Below are positions 46,848-58,889 of a DNA stretch of 64,000 nucleotides, in pieces. Position 1 is the first letter of the stretch. Each line of letters begins with the position of its first letter. The translations under genes were made by a program, and so were the position numbers. Under the pieces are notes generated by a model, which saw nothing but the letters and a program-made list of their open reading frames with translations, was not told the origin of the DNA and ran no database searches. Source of the DNA: Mesocentrotus franciscanus (Eukaryota > Echinodermata > Echinoidea > Camarodonta > Strongylocentrotidae); contig CP137675.1 in NCBI GenBank assembly GCA_037976565.1, positions 12,604,534 through 12,668,533 of the forward strand. The letters run 5' to 3'.

Positions 46848-47078
46848 TTATGTGACCCGACGACGCAAAACCACCAAAGAGTCGCAACAGAGCAAAAAAG
46901 GGTGATTTCTCTCAATAGATGCCACTAATTGCTCCTAGTTTAACATGAAATTGGAGTGTATATTTTTATTGGAATAAATAGTGTTATTATTCTTAGGAAT
47001 GTTTGGAATAGCTGGTTAATTAACCAACAAATATTTTTAGCGACTTTTTTGGTAGTTTTGGGCCAACGGGTCACATAA
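46848..47078. mobile_element. MITE with TIRs of about 37 bp
   Basis: Left TTATGTGACCCGACGACG...CACCAAAGAGTCGC faces right GCGACTTTTTTGGTAG...CGGGTCACATAA. Total 231 bp and AT-rich in between. A target duplication is not clear. Confidence 0.78.
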
Positions 47079-47079
47079 T

Positions 47080-48340
47080 ATATAAGATAAATAATATATA
47101 AATATAACTATCTCCATATATCCTGCATACCCTGAATTCCAGCTTTGCCTTAACGACTTAATTGCACAATCCATGACGTCATAATAAAACACTTTATGTA
47201 CATAGATAATGTACTATTCACAATATAGACTTCCGAATTTACAATAGCCATAATAACTATATAATTTCTGATACGTTTTCATATCCTCCTCTCTAGGTTA
47301 CATCTAAGACCGAAAGTTCAGTCTCTTGTATCGACGGTTGCTCCACTGAGATTACGTCTGGCCCCACCAACCATGTGTATGGGGAAGGTTGACAAATGTC
47401 AGTTTTAGTAAAGAATTCTGCATACCAAACGGTTCTTTCTGTCTATCTATTACACCGAAAGAAAAAAAAAAGTCGTCTTTTTAAACAAGGCATGGAAACG
47501 GGCGTGTTTACTTCAGCTTGTTTCGGTCATTGATGTGATGGACAGTTCTGAAAATACTTAAAATCACACAAGAATTGCAAACTTCGCATTTGGTAATGTT
47601 CTTCCACTGTTTGCTACTTGCACTACATCATTATGACAAGAACACAATTTTCCTGCCTACATTTACAAAAGTTCTGGCACCTCTCCAGTCATGCTCCCCC
47701 AGTTATTCAAACGAAGGTATACATCTCATTTGCGGAGGCATTGATGGTATCAGGTAATTGTCTTCTTTCGCGTCTCTGGTATGTTGCTAAGCAACGGGAT
47801 GCTGAATTCCCCAGCGCATCGTTTCTCCGATAGAATCCCCTTCATCTTTGTGCGTCGAGTGTTTTGGTCCATTTAAGAATACCAGGAAAGACGAATCACT
47901 CTGTACATTATGGAGCTGCTTGTACGCAGATACAAATCTTGCAAATGGCGATTCTGACCTTTTCCTAGCTCTCCACATGATTTTTACCGTGCTGGAAATG
48001 CACGGGCCTGAAAATAAACCTTCGAGAGTAATAACGTATGGTATTTGCTTTGAAGACCACATATTGATTGCTTCTCATTCAGTCACTTTTGAATTTGATG
48101 GGATGACGGAAAATAAAAGTCGCCGCGATCTCCAGTCGCCATGCTTTTCATTAATCAACAAATTCATATTGCAAAAATATGTTTTCCATTTTCCACGACG
48201 AAAAGACCCTCGCTTTCATTTGTTTTGTGGGTCTGTTTCAACTGTTCTTCTTTAGGATACCAAGTACCACATTCCACAGTCCTAAAACAAAATACACATT
48301 CAGGAATGTTTTATTCTCGTGGGGAAAATGATGACAGAAG
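47080..48340. other. Downstream of the arrestin gene, nothing firmly recognised
   Basis: Two overlapping ORFs (47848-48255 plus strand, 135 codons; 47787-48062 minus strand, 91 codons) have ordinary composition but no motif I recognise, no clear splice sites and no second line of evidence. They are left unassigned. Confidence 0.4.
48310..48315 (-). terminator. Candidate polyadenylation signal of the arrestin gene
   Basis: AATAAA on the minus strand 32 nt after the stop codon at 48347-48349. It would give a very short 3' UTR; other signals further on are possible. Confidence 0.4.
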
Positions 48341-48346
48341 TCAATA

Positions 48347-51300
48347 CTAGAACACGCCATAATGTTTCATATCTCCTTGAACCAGTGGCGAAGAGGGCGT
48401 GCTGCCAGAAACGACCGAGAGTCTTTCTTTCTCATCTTCTGTAGGAGATGTTGCTCTCCCAGTTTGTTTCTCTTTCATGACAGTCTCATAGCTCGGTGGC
48501 AGACCTGACCGGAATCACACAAAATAAGATAATTGGGCACGTATACTGATTGTCTCTCATTTGAAATCTTTTATATTTTGAGTAAGCTGAAATGCATCAT
48601 CGTGATTTTCTAATGTTTTTTTTTATAGATACAAGTGTACGACATAATTATTACACGGTATTTCGAGGCGAGTTCCTGCATCACAAGATATTTAATAATA
48701 AACTTCACAGTCTTAGTAACAGTAATTACTTTAATTCACTTCATCAAACTTTGTTCTCGTAATCTAAAGACACTTTTTTTCTTCTCTATCTCTTTATTGC
48801 TATCTTCTTATCATTTTTCTGAAATTCATAACTTTCTTTATTCTTTTTTCGCTTTTCTTTCTTTTTCGCTAAGCTTTCTTCTTCTTATCTTTGATTTTAC
48901 ACCATATGGTCATCTCGTCTTTATCAATTTTCGCTATCTTATCATTCTTCTATTCTAAAATTTTTCTCTTCATTCTTCCGCATATCTTGTTTCTCCCTCC
49001 TCCTTACCATTTGAAGACGCTGACTGTCCTTCTATATCTGACGGTCTTGGTTGGTATGACGTGGGGAGTTGTCTCACGGAGAATGCTGGGGGTGGTTGCC
49101 TCTGGAGGGTCCGATGTGCCGGTATGGTGCCGATGATGATTGGGAAGTTCAACGTAGCTACCGGCTTGCTGCCGCCAAGGTATGCTTTGATCTGATAATA
49201 ATAATAATAATAATAATAATAATATTAAGCTTTTATATAGCGCTTAATACATCTCGGACGTCTCTAAGCGCTTTACAGATATACTATTACCCCGGTCGCT
49301 GGATTCAGTGCTTACCCGCACACACTGTGTGCACAATCTCCACTCCCTGGGGAGCATTCCAGCCAGGCGTTACATGACGCTCAAAATCTGTTTGACCGAC
49401 ATGACGGTCGCATCCTATTGGGTACCCATTTTTAACACCTGGGTGGAGAGTAGCAAGTGTAGGGTAATATCTTGCCAAAGGATATTAGTGCCGTGTCGGG
49501 ATTCGAACCCTCGACCTTCGCATTCCCAGTCAAGCGCCTTAAACCACTCGACCAAGAGAAAATGGTGGTAACATTGATTTCGAATTCGGAAGTTACTTGC
49601 CAATTTACTAATTATAAACATTTTGAGAGGTACATAAGTGAAAAATAGACGCTCCATTTCATACAGAGGAGCGTGTGTTTTTTTTTCTTCATTGTATTTG
49701 AGGGAGATATTTTTTTATGTGACATACACCCCACACTCAGGAACTTAAATTACAAAATGAATGTCAGGCGTGGGCATAAGAACACGATAATATTATTACA
49801 GGTAGCTGTCGTCTTTTGTCCGGAAATCAAATTTCCCCGTCCCCGAATTTAGCAATCGAGCAAAGTAAGCAAGCGTAGATTCAGAAAATTAATCATACAG
49901 TCGTTTAATATTGTGTTGTCAGTAAATTTGGGAATATGAGGACCCTCGTTGATCCTTCTTGGAAATTAGTAGCAAAATTATCGATAACTTCTCATTAAAA
50001 TGCTCAGACACCTCTGAACGAATCAACCTTGCACTTGAGCACAATACAAATAATGGTCCCGATAAAATCTGATTCCAATTTCTGCACTATTGTTTTCTTG
50101 GAAAGTACCTCCATTACAATCTTTTCATTTCTTTTTACCTCAAGCTCATAATCCAATGCGATATTTGAACATCCTTGGAAGGCACATGGTGTCAGGTCTC
50201 TGGGCAAGAAGATAGCTTGATTTGAAAGGCGTCGAGGCTCACATGCCACGTGTCCTGACATGACTGACGTAATCATGACGTCACGGGTCGTTAATGTACC
50301 TTCTTTGGATTTGAATGTCGTAACCTGAATGGAAAGAACAAGTTGACAGAATAGATTTTGTTTTTACCAGTAAGACTTTCTTGCACATACGCATCGATAC
50401 GAGAGAATATTTTCTGTCATTTCAATCGGGATAATATGCCTACAATTCACCGTTTACTTCTAGCAGGGCTACTTCCAGTAGTGAAAATGAGGCATAAAAG
50501 GGCACATCCCCACCCCCCCCCCCCTTTCGACTAAATTCCATATTCTGCACTCATGAATTCATGATATTTAAAATAAGTGTAAATAGAAAGCAAGATAGGA
50601 TTTTCTACAGAAGAACATGTTAAACTTGCGTAAATTTATGACTTTACACCCGTCCTCATCTCAAGATCCTGCATCCGTCGTAACTTGCCTCTTGTCTACC
50701 ATATAATTGGTAATGTTAACATCATCTTCAATTCAAGTATTGCACCCGCACCTTTCCACCATATAACAAGGGGATGCGTACCTGTACGAGTGCGGCATGG
50801 ATGTCGTAGCGATCCGTACTTTCATCGTCATCTTCCACCTGCCCTGAGAGGATGATGGGCTCCCCCGTGGCGTAGCCTCCCTTGTCTATGCCCACCATGA
50901 CTGTGACTTGACCCACGTGGCAACAGCATGACGTCAGAGTCTGGGTGCTTTCCCTCATCACGGGTTCCTGTCATCGTAAATATATAAGGAATATTTTTTT
51001 TAATCTTTAAATGTTTTATTTCTCAGAACATCAACATAACAATTTACAAAATATGTGTTACATTTGTTTTGTAGTAAATAAACAATATTACTGTTGTACA
51101 CATTTATAACTTTAACTATAAAGAGACAGTGTCATTCATTTTAAAACGATATACTATCTGAAAATAAATTATTTTATTACATCACAAGACACAACTTTTC
51201 TTTTAAATCTTTGAACCGAAAAATTAATTTAAACATTAGAAAACACAGAAAAATCTATTGATAAATCGTGATTATTTTGCATTCTGAGGAAGTATATCAC

Positions 51301-54300
51301 AATGAATTGGATTTTGAGTTACATTTGCAGATAGAGGAGTTATAACGTCCTATTAATTTTCTGAGTATATAATCATTTCAACAGTTATGACGGTATCAAA
51401 TTATTATTTAGAAGAAAATGATCCTTGATGAGGAACATGTGATCATACACTATACAGAGTATAGGAATTCTTGTTTTAAGTCTCAAAACCCTTGAGATGT
51501 AGATATGAAATATCATGAGCATAGTAAAGACCTTTGATATTCATTTTCTAAGATTAAATCTTTGATAGGAGTGGAATCCCTCTCCCCCACCGTGAGATGG
51601 TCAAACTAACTCGTCCTCTTTTAGGACAATGCTTTGATCCTTGCATGTAAATTCAAATTCTTGAATATAACATGTCTGGCTTCTGCCAAACATCTAGGGC
51701 CCCCTAAGAGCATTTCCTTTGTTTTTAATTTCTTAGTATTTAACTTTAAAAGTATTCTAATTTCACTTTTATTTTCATGATGATTTTCATTACTCATGGA
51801 CAATTACCATAAAAAGACTGACGACTGAATCCTGAAGACGATAGGTACAACCTATTGAAACGTCGAGACAGAGCATGAGTGGGCCCTTTTCAGGGCCAAC
51901 TAACCCTGTCGAAAGAATACGTGGCGTAACCGCAAAACTAAAATCTATCATCACCTCGGAAGCCTTCAAAGATTACACTCATTTATTTTTGGTTTAAGTT
52001 TTAAGTTATATCCTTATCCTTTGACGAGCTTTCCTTGATCCTTACCAGAATATCATCCACAATATTCAAGTCCAGATCTCTTTTGATGTTGAACTGTCTC
52101 TTGACTTTGTGAGCAGGTTTGTCATTCAACCGATGAATCTTGACCCGGACGTTATAGCTGACCTCTCCTGACTGCTTCCGGATGATAGGAGGAAGCAGGG
52201 CGTCTGGAAGTCGATACTGGAAAGGAAATCTGTGTTCGCCCGGTGAGAGTGTCTTCGGACTTTTATCTCCTTGGACTGGGGAAAATGAAATGAATGACAC
52301 ATCCATATTAAAGGTACTATGTCCCATTTGCAGGCCAAAAAAATGAAAAGGTTCAATTTCAACGGCATTTGAAAGATAATAATAATTTAGAACTTCCCTC
52401 AAAGCAAAAGGGCTTGAAAATGTCTTTTTGTGGGAAAATAACGACCGTTAGTTGTCGAATCGAATTTAGCGATCACGGTCGTTTAATTAAATAGTCGGAT
52501 TTACAGACCCTTGTACCGAATGGTGGTACGTTTTGTGCTGCGCAAAGATTCAATCAGTTTAATTTTGGCCGTTACAAGAAGTGGGTTATTGATGTAGACA
52601 AATGCTCATGTACCCTTTACAGCTCATCTTATGTATGTTATTACCAAAGAAAAAAAGATGTCAGTCAGTCACTCAATAGTGTCTGACAGTAAAGTCGAGA
52701 AAGTAAACGAGTTTCCTTGCATAACTTGAATACTATGGACACTGCTAACGTTTAAATTTCACAGATAGGACATACGTGACATATTCATAATTCCTGCAAA
52801 GTTCAACAAAATTTGATGTTGGCTGCAAAAGGGATACACTACCTTTAACATCCTCTGCATGACAATTTTCTTGCTTTAAATTAATATTTGATAACATTCT
52901 CCTTTGAGATATTTTGATATTATAAAACGTATTGGTATTATAAAACGTACACAATTTATATTTCAATGTTCAAGCAAAGAGACTGCCATTTAGTACTTTA
53001 GAATGGAAATTTTACTCAAAAAACTAAAATCGAACGAAATACCACTTTTCCCTACGCATTTCTATATTTAAAGAAATATTAAACTCAATGATTTGTCACC
53101 TTGGTGCCTCTAGATAACTAGAGTCATTATTACTATGAGTAATATATGGGTAATATAATGTTCTATTGTACTTTGAAATAAGATAGTATAGTATAGTACC
53201 ACAATAGAATTCTGAGAAAACTTAAACTATGTCTCAAAGCCATTTCTCGTTACTCAGGAATCCTAAACAATTTTATATCTTATTTTATGAGACATGCACT
53301 CACTTAAAGAATTAATATTGTGTATGATCTAAAGAGCTGTCTAAACTGAGTATACAGATAAAGACAAATATAAATTTACTCAACTTGAGGCGTGGCATGC
53401 CGTATTTACAGTGAAATACATTTTCCAGAATCTGAATTATTCATTGATATTGGATTATTGTGCGATGTCATCTGGAGAATTAAAAAAAAACATTAAACAA
53501 GTCACACCGCAAAGCTGACCGCTAATCGGCTAATCTGGATAATGCCTGTTTATTGTGCTCGGTCTTTCGTCGGTCTTATGTCTGCATGTATTATCAATGT
53601 GACTCTCGTTTGACCCCGCAAATAAATTACACATTTTATTCATGATGTCACTGATCTGTTAATTATGATTCTAGTAAATGAATAGTAATTTCAGACGTCG
53701 AAATCTTTTAAACCAAAATGCATATCCATAACTGCTTTGCACACGAACTTAAAAGCATAAGTGTTTTCGTAAATTAGATCATGCTAACTGGCAAATGAAA
53801 AGCGAGGCAAAATGTGCGTTTTACAAACACTGACCTATTTTTATCTATGTATCATTTCCACAGAGACAAACACTCAACTGGATGAATCTTATATCATTTA
53901 TTCATATTTGCGAGCGAAGACTTCAGCCCATTACGTGCGGCATTGACAGCATAATGGGAATGTTTATGATGTTTGTAAAGCATGGTTTATTATATCAAGC
54001 CGACCCACGAGGGGGAATTCATAAGGAATTGATGAGTCTAGTGAACAAAGACCAAGTGTAGCATGGAAGCAGTGGCGTAGCTCTTCAGGGTAGGTAAGGC
54101 ATTTGCCCCCCTAACACCGAATGGTGAAAATAAAGAAGAAAGTAAGATATATATGAAAATGAGGGGAAAAGGGAAAGCGAGTTGGGGAAAGGAGGTGAAA
54201 AGAAGATGATAAGACCCCTCCCACATCCTACCCCTACTCACAGAAGGCCTTGTTATTCTCATTTCATCCACTATGAGACCGATAGCCCCCACCCCCACCA

Positions 54301-57228
54301 TGATACCAGTGCCCCTCCAATGGATGGATACACCCTACGACAATGTGTAGTATCAGTACAATAGACCGAGTACGTACATAATGTGCATTACTTCCTGAAG
54401 ACGACGATATTCGTCAAAATGGTCCATGGTGAATAAGAATGTAAAGAACGACTCAACATTACGTTTCATTGGAAATACAAATCTAAGGTTATAAGACGTT
54501 TCGTACTGGTAATCATATCGATAGTATGGGCGAAGATGCTGCCTGCAAGAAGCTTCCAAATTTCGCATGTCACTTTTGATTTCTATTTGATTTTCATTAA
54601 TGGCAACAACGAAAATGTATTCCTAGAATGAAAAGGAAAGTGAGGTTTATGACTCCAATGAAACTTTAAATCATGAATTGGATAGAAATTTGGAAAAGGG
54701 GAAATATTGTCATTCAAGAATAACCCTAAACAATCTGGTTGGAAATAGAAAGTGGGATGCATACTTCGTAACAAGGGAGTAATTGACAGATTGCTACCAG
54801 CCCCGTAGCGTTTTAGTCCAGCGATTATGACCAATACGACAGAATAGAAACAAACAAAAAATGATCATAAAATAATAAAATTAAAATCAAAACTAATTCA
54901 GTGAAATCACTTAACAAATGTCAAATGGAGATTCAAATCATGAATGTAAGGAAAGCAAATTGCTCAGGATTACAATTTAAGAGGTTAAATGCCAGACCAA
55001 ACAACAGGATTGAAAAAAGGATGCATACTTTGTGTTAAGAACGTAATTGACATTTTGCAACCAGCCCCCGAGCATTTTAGCCCAGCGTCTGTGACCAGAC
55101 TTCCAATCTCTTACGTAAACAGGGTCGAGATTTATGCGCTGGGATGACTTTGGGAAAGGGCAGGGGTACTGGAAAGAGACGAGAGGGCAGATTTGGGGGA
55201 TATGAGAATGGGAGGAGTAAATTGGTAGGGGGATGGATATATTAAAAAATACAACAAAAACAGGCACCAATATCTCTCTTTAAAAATACAAAAAATTATA
55301 CAATATTGCGATATGTCAGTAAATTCATAATACAGAAATGTACCTATTAACATACATAATGCGTCTCATCTATATCTTTACAAAATTGTGTTGCCGTACC
55401 CCCCCCCCTCCCCTCTCTCGCACTGTGTGTTTAATGTATGCACTCTATCTGATTTGTCATAAATTGCTAACTTTTAGATTTTTTTCTCCATCTGTCATAT
55501 CTATTAATGATATCGTCTTCCAATATACATGTACAATGTGTGAATGGTTCTTCTATATAAATAAGAATAACTTAATGATGAAAAATCAATTTATCAAATC
55601 TAGCAGATTCTTATTCTTACGAAGAAAATAACATCATTTGAATTTATATAAGTTATTAATTTATACTCATTATTAGAGTAAGAAATAGGCATTTTAAGAA
55701 GAAAAAAGTGTAATAGCGAACACGGAGATTTTAATGAACGTATGCTTGGAATCCGAATGCCCTGAGAAAACAAATCCTCACAAAATATTTGGCTTGTAAA
55801 AATTGAAGTTTAATAACCCTATATCAAAACACACTCACCGTGAATTTCGATGTGCAAGTGCAAAACCTCTTGCCTGGAATGCTAATTGAATAACCAAAAT
55901 ACAATTATGGTTCCTGCGGTAGAGCTGTGTTTGCCTTAAATTTAACGACCCGTTTATCAAGTTGACTCACACGTCCACGAAATCGGTCCAATATACTTAT
56001 ATCACTGTATATTACTTTGACCTTAAATAATTATTAAATGGCTCCCATTGTAAATTAAAGTACCTATCACTTTATCCCACCTTGTAATGAAGTATTCAAA
56101 TTGTTCAACACTATCAATCCTTTTCACTGATACTTTACCTCGCTACTTAATATATACTTACATACTTTGGTATTTACATGATCTGCAGTTTCAACATGAG
56201 TGGCCATTTTATAACGCTCATATGAGTATAAAGTGGCGCCATATACGCGGCGCCTCAGGCTCTGAATAAAACACACACGCTTCTTGATCACGTGACACTC
56301 CAGACTTGAGCGGCTTAACGAAGTTGAATGCCGCTTATGTTGCGGTCGGGGCGGATAATTGATACTGTGCCAGAACAATCACTGCTCAAACACCGTCATA
56401 ATTATTACATCCTTGGTTACAACGCGCGTCGGGTATACGATCGATGAAATCAACACCGTAAGCTTAATTATTTGCGTGCCAATAACCTCCGATTACCACA
56501 ATTTCACGACATATTTTGAGATTATGTTAAAATGATTATTAGATGAATAATAGTGTTGTTCTAATAGATTCTGCACGTTTTCTAGAAATATATTTCTGGT
56601 TCACTAAAGTATATTAAATTGTCACCAATTCTCGTAATTAGAAGAAATTTTTGTTTAGAGTGTCTATTCCAACATAGATTGCGTCTAGTTTGGTAAAATA
56701 TAATTGAATGCACCAATCTCATTGAAATTATTTAACTTGATTTTTTTTTTTTGGGGGGGGGGGAAGAACTTTAAGAGAATGATATTTTCAATTTTGAATT
56801 TAAGTTTTAGCACATTTAATTGAACAATATCTGTTCACTTTCGTATTAGTATTGACCTTTGTTATTTCGATTATTTATGTAAATTTATTATTTCTTCATT
56901 TCCGGATAAACCAGCCCTAGTGTTGACCTAACATGTATGTAATGTTTGTCTCCCCTAGGCTGTAATACTGCATCATATCTCCCCTTCAATTTCTTCAAAT
57001 ATCTTTCCCTCTCTATCTCTCTTGTATGAAAGAAATCAGTTGGACTATCAATTTTCCCTTCATTCAATTCGAATGTTTGGGTTAGATTGTCATGATTGTT
57101 GGGGACTGATGGGTTAAAAAGTACTAAATTTATTTCGAATTTCTATTAAAAAATTTAAAAGCAACTAAAAATGTCTGCTTTTTAAACATAATTTTTGTGA
57201 TATAGGGGCCTATCTTATTCCATGGTTC

Positions 57229-57267
<39 letters not shown>

Positions 57268-58383
57268 TCATCATACTGATGGCCTATTAATCATTTTAGA
57301 AAAGCACAAAGGGGTATAGAAATAAAATGTCTCTTTAGACTCAAAGCAATTTTATAGGTAGTTAATGCTATTGCGTGACATGGATCATGGACCTACTAGT
57401 AGGTCCATGCATGGATGGGAAGATTCAAAATATGTGTAAAATTTGACTTGCGTGTATCTCTCATTTTCTTGATAAGCATTACTCCCGAAGAATACGACCT
57501 CCCATTGTCAAACCCGTTCCTAATAAAATTGAATGTGCATATAACAGTTACCTTCGCCGTACAATATCCAACTGTCTTTGAAGAAGTACTCTGTTGAAGC
57601 ATATGATTTGTCATCTTTTGTCCAGTGAGTTACCGATTTTCCTTTGATTTTGATGTCAATATCTAGCAAAGAAAAATAGTACAGCAGGTTATTTGCATAG
57701 TAATATTTATGAACACTCAGTAACGAGCAAAATCATCCACAGTGTAGGATAGGTCACAGTTAACCCATAAGTATCATGGTTCATTCACAATCATATCTTA
57801 CTTAAGTTGAAAGACCATCTTAATCAAAATTACTGAAAAGCCCTCATTGTATTTCTAGTCACCATATGCGGCGATCCGGTATTTAATCAGAAGATAGAAT
57901 ACTAAGATATTTGATGATTGAAATTGTATGTCATATGTTATATAGTAAATATCAATTCATTTGCAACATAGGGACAATATACGTACTGCACAATACCAAA
58001 GTAAATATTTAGATTGAGCTATCGAATCATCTGACCGTTGACGGAAATAGAAACATTAAGTGGGTAAACGGTGACAGGCGTTTCAAAATTATCGACATGT
58101 TTTTTTCTATTTGATTCCTTTTTCTCGGCTGTGATATGTTTATTTGATAAGCCTTTGACACCTGCTCAATATAAAACGCGACAAGGCGAATGCGCGCAAA
58201 GTAAATCGATACAAGATGCCGAGTATCTTAAAGATGCTCACCTAAGAAGCTCTTCTTGTGTTGCAACACGACACGGACGAAACCTTGCATGACGTCCCCC
58301 GGTCTGAAATCTTCCCCGTCATCGTCCGCGAAAACGATGTCCAAGATATCCACTCTTAAAGAATATGTGTTGGGCAACGCCAT
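48347..58383 (-). CDS. Alpha-arrestin (arrestin-domain-containing protein) with PPSY motif
   Basis: Seven coding exons (minus strand): 58383-58242, 57662-57552, 52275-52046, 50967-50782, 50324-50139, 49191-49008, 48504-48347. They total 1197 nt, 398 aa, with GT/AG borders and consistent phases. This is the usual ARRDC length. The N-terminal arrestin fold (about 5-160) shows FRPGDVMQGFV, GKSVTHWT, LSPGEHRFPFQYRLP and HKVKRQFNIKRDLDLN. The C-terminal fold (about 165-310) shows GYATGEPIILSGQV, YELEI and PIIIGTIP (302-309). The tail has PPSY (349-352), the motif that recruits Nedd4-family ubiquitin ligases, and a degenerate PTSY (328-331) where relatives often carry a second PPxY. Such proteins act as ubiquitination and endocytosis adaptors at membranes. 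ARRDC subtype (1-5) not resolved. Reading through the weak exon-5 donor would stop at 50004 and give 329 aa without PPSY. Confidence 0.93.
49195..49556 (-). mobile_element. tRNA-derived SINE directly upstream of arrestin exon 6
   Basis: Minus strand, same orientation as the gene. A-box-like TGGTCGAGTGGTTTAAGG, B-box GGTTCGAATCC (49499-49509), then a body with ATATCCTTTGGCAAGATATT and GTAAAGCGCTTAGAGACGTC. The tail is AGCGCTATATAAAAGC followed by (ATT)n. The ATT run ends in ATTATTATCAG, the acceptor of exon 6, whose first base is 49191. Confidence 0.85.
52311..52556 (-). repeat. Dispersed repeat, copy 2, next to arrestin exon 3
   Basis: Inverted, diverged copy of 27021-27270: AAGGTACTATGTCCCATTTG at one end, GTGCTGCGCAAAGATT at the other. 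It ends 36 nt before the exon 3 acceptor (exon starts 52275), so the branch-point region lies at or beside the repeat edge. Confidence 0.7.
52600..57540. other. Arrestin intron 2, no further gene recognised
   Basis: Long AT-rich intron between exons 2 and 3. It holds a CT microsatellite (57232-57268) and two related stretches of about 80 bp (54757-54840 and 55020-55100, both containing GCATACTT...GTAATTGACA and CCAGCCCC...GCATTTTAG-like blocks). There is also a TGGCGTAGCTCTTCAGGG transposon-like terminus near 54068. No supported extra exon. Confidence 0.45.
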
Positions 58384-58880
58384 TTTAGTTCGAACAAGAA
58401 AGCGCGAATATTAAACCACCCGTGGGTTTTAAAATCCGTGTGTGTGCATAAATGTTACCAAGTGTAAACACTGCCGCTCCTGTATACATTATGCGTGTAT
58501 TAGGTATATCTGTGGCGCTCTCGCATTTAATGCGCCAACTAAAAGGTAACAGGCCATCCGACTGGCTAGCGCTAGCGAGCGAGCAGCCGCGGCCGGAGTC
58601 GCATGCAGAAATCTGTTGCCTGCTTTGAGGGGAAAGCGTACGCACACATAAACTACACATCAAATACTATTCCTGTGCTTTTTCGTCCGATCCCGTTTAA
58701 ATTTCGGAAGCTGTTAGCGATGCGATACACGGGCACACACTCGCGTATCCCTGCACAGAGCAGGTGGAATACGATTTAAGGGGGAAAGGGCTTTGCGAAT
58801 GGGACCTCATTTCAAATTTATGCGATGTCGGAGCGCGCTCATTTTCTCTCCGTCGTCCTTAAAATGATCTCGGTGAGTGA
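58384..58880 (-). promoter_or_regulatory. GC/CpG-richer 5' flank of the arrestin gene
   Basis: Immediately upstream of the ATG at 58383. The stretch at 58540-58620 (GCTAGCGCTAGCGAGCGAGC, GCCGCGGCCGG) is clearly richer in GC and CpG than the surroundings, as expected for a housekeeping-type promoter and 5' UTR. No TATA box is evident. Confidence 0.45.
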
Positions 58881-58889
58881 TTGATCGTG

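Noticed and set aside
47848..48255. 135-codon plus-strand ORF next to the arrestin 3' end
   Set aside because: Ordinary composition but no domain, no splice context and an overlapping ORF on the other strand. One line of evidence only.
49485..49556. tRNA gene with A and B boxes
   Set aside because: The acceptor stem does not close, and a long body plus (ATT)n tail follow, so it is a SINE. The same reasoning applies at 20099-20160 and 26148-26215.
50004..58383. Five-exon, 329-aa arrestin model ending at 50004
   Set aside because: It is in frame but lacks the PIIIGTIP strand and the PPxY tail. Exons at 49008-49191 and 48347-48504 restore both with matching phases, so the seven-exon model is preferred.
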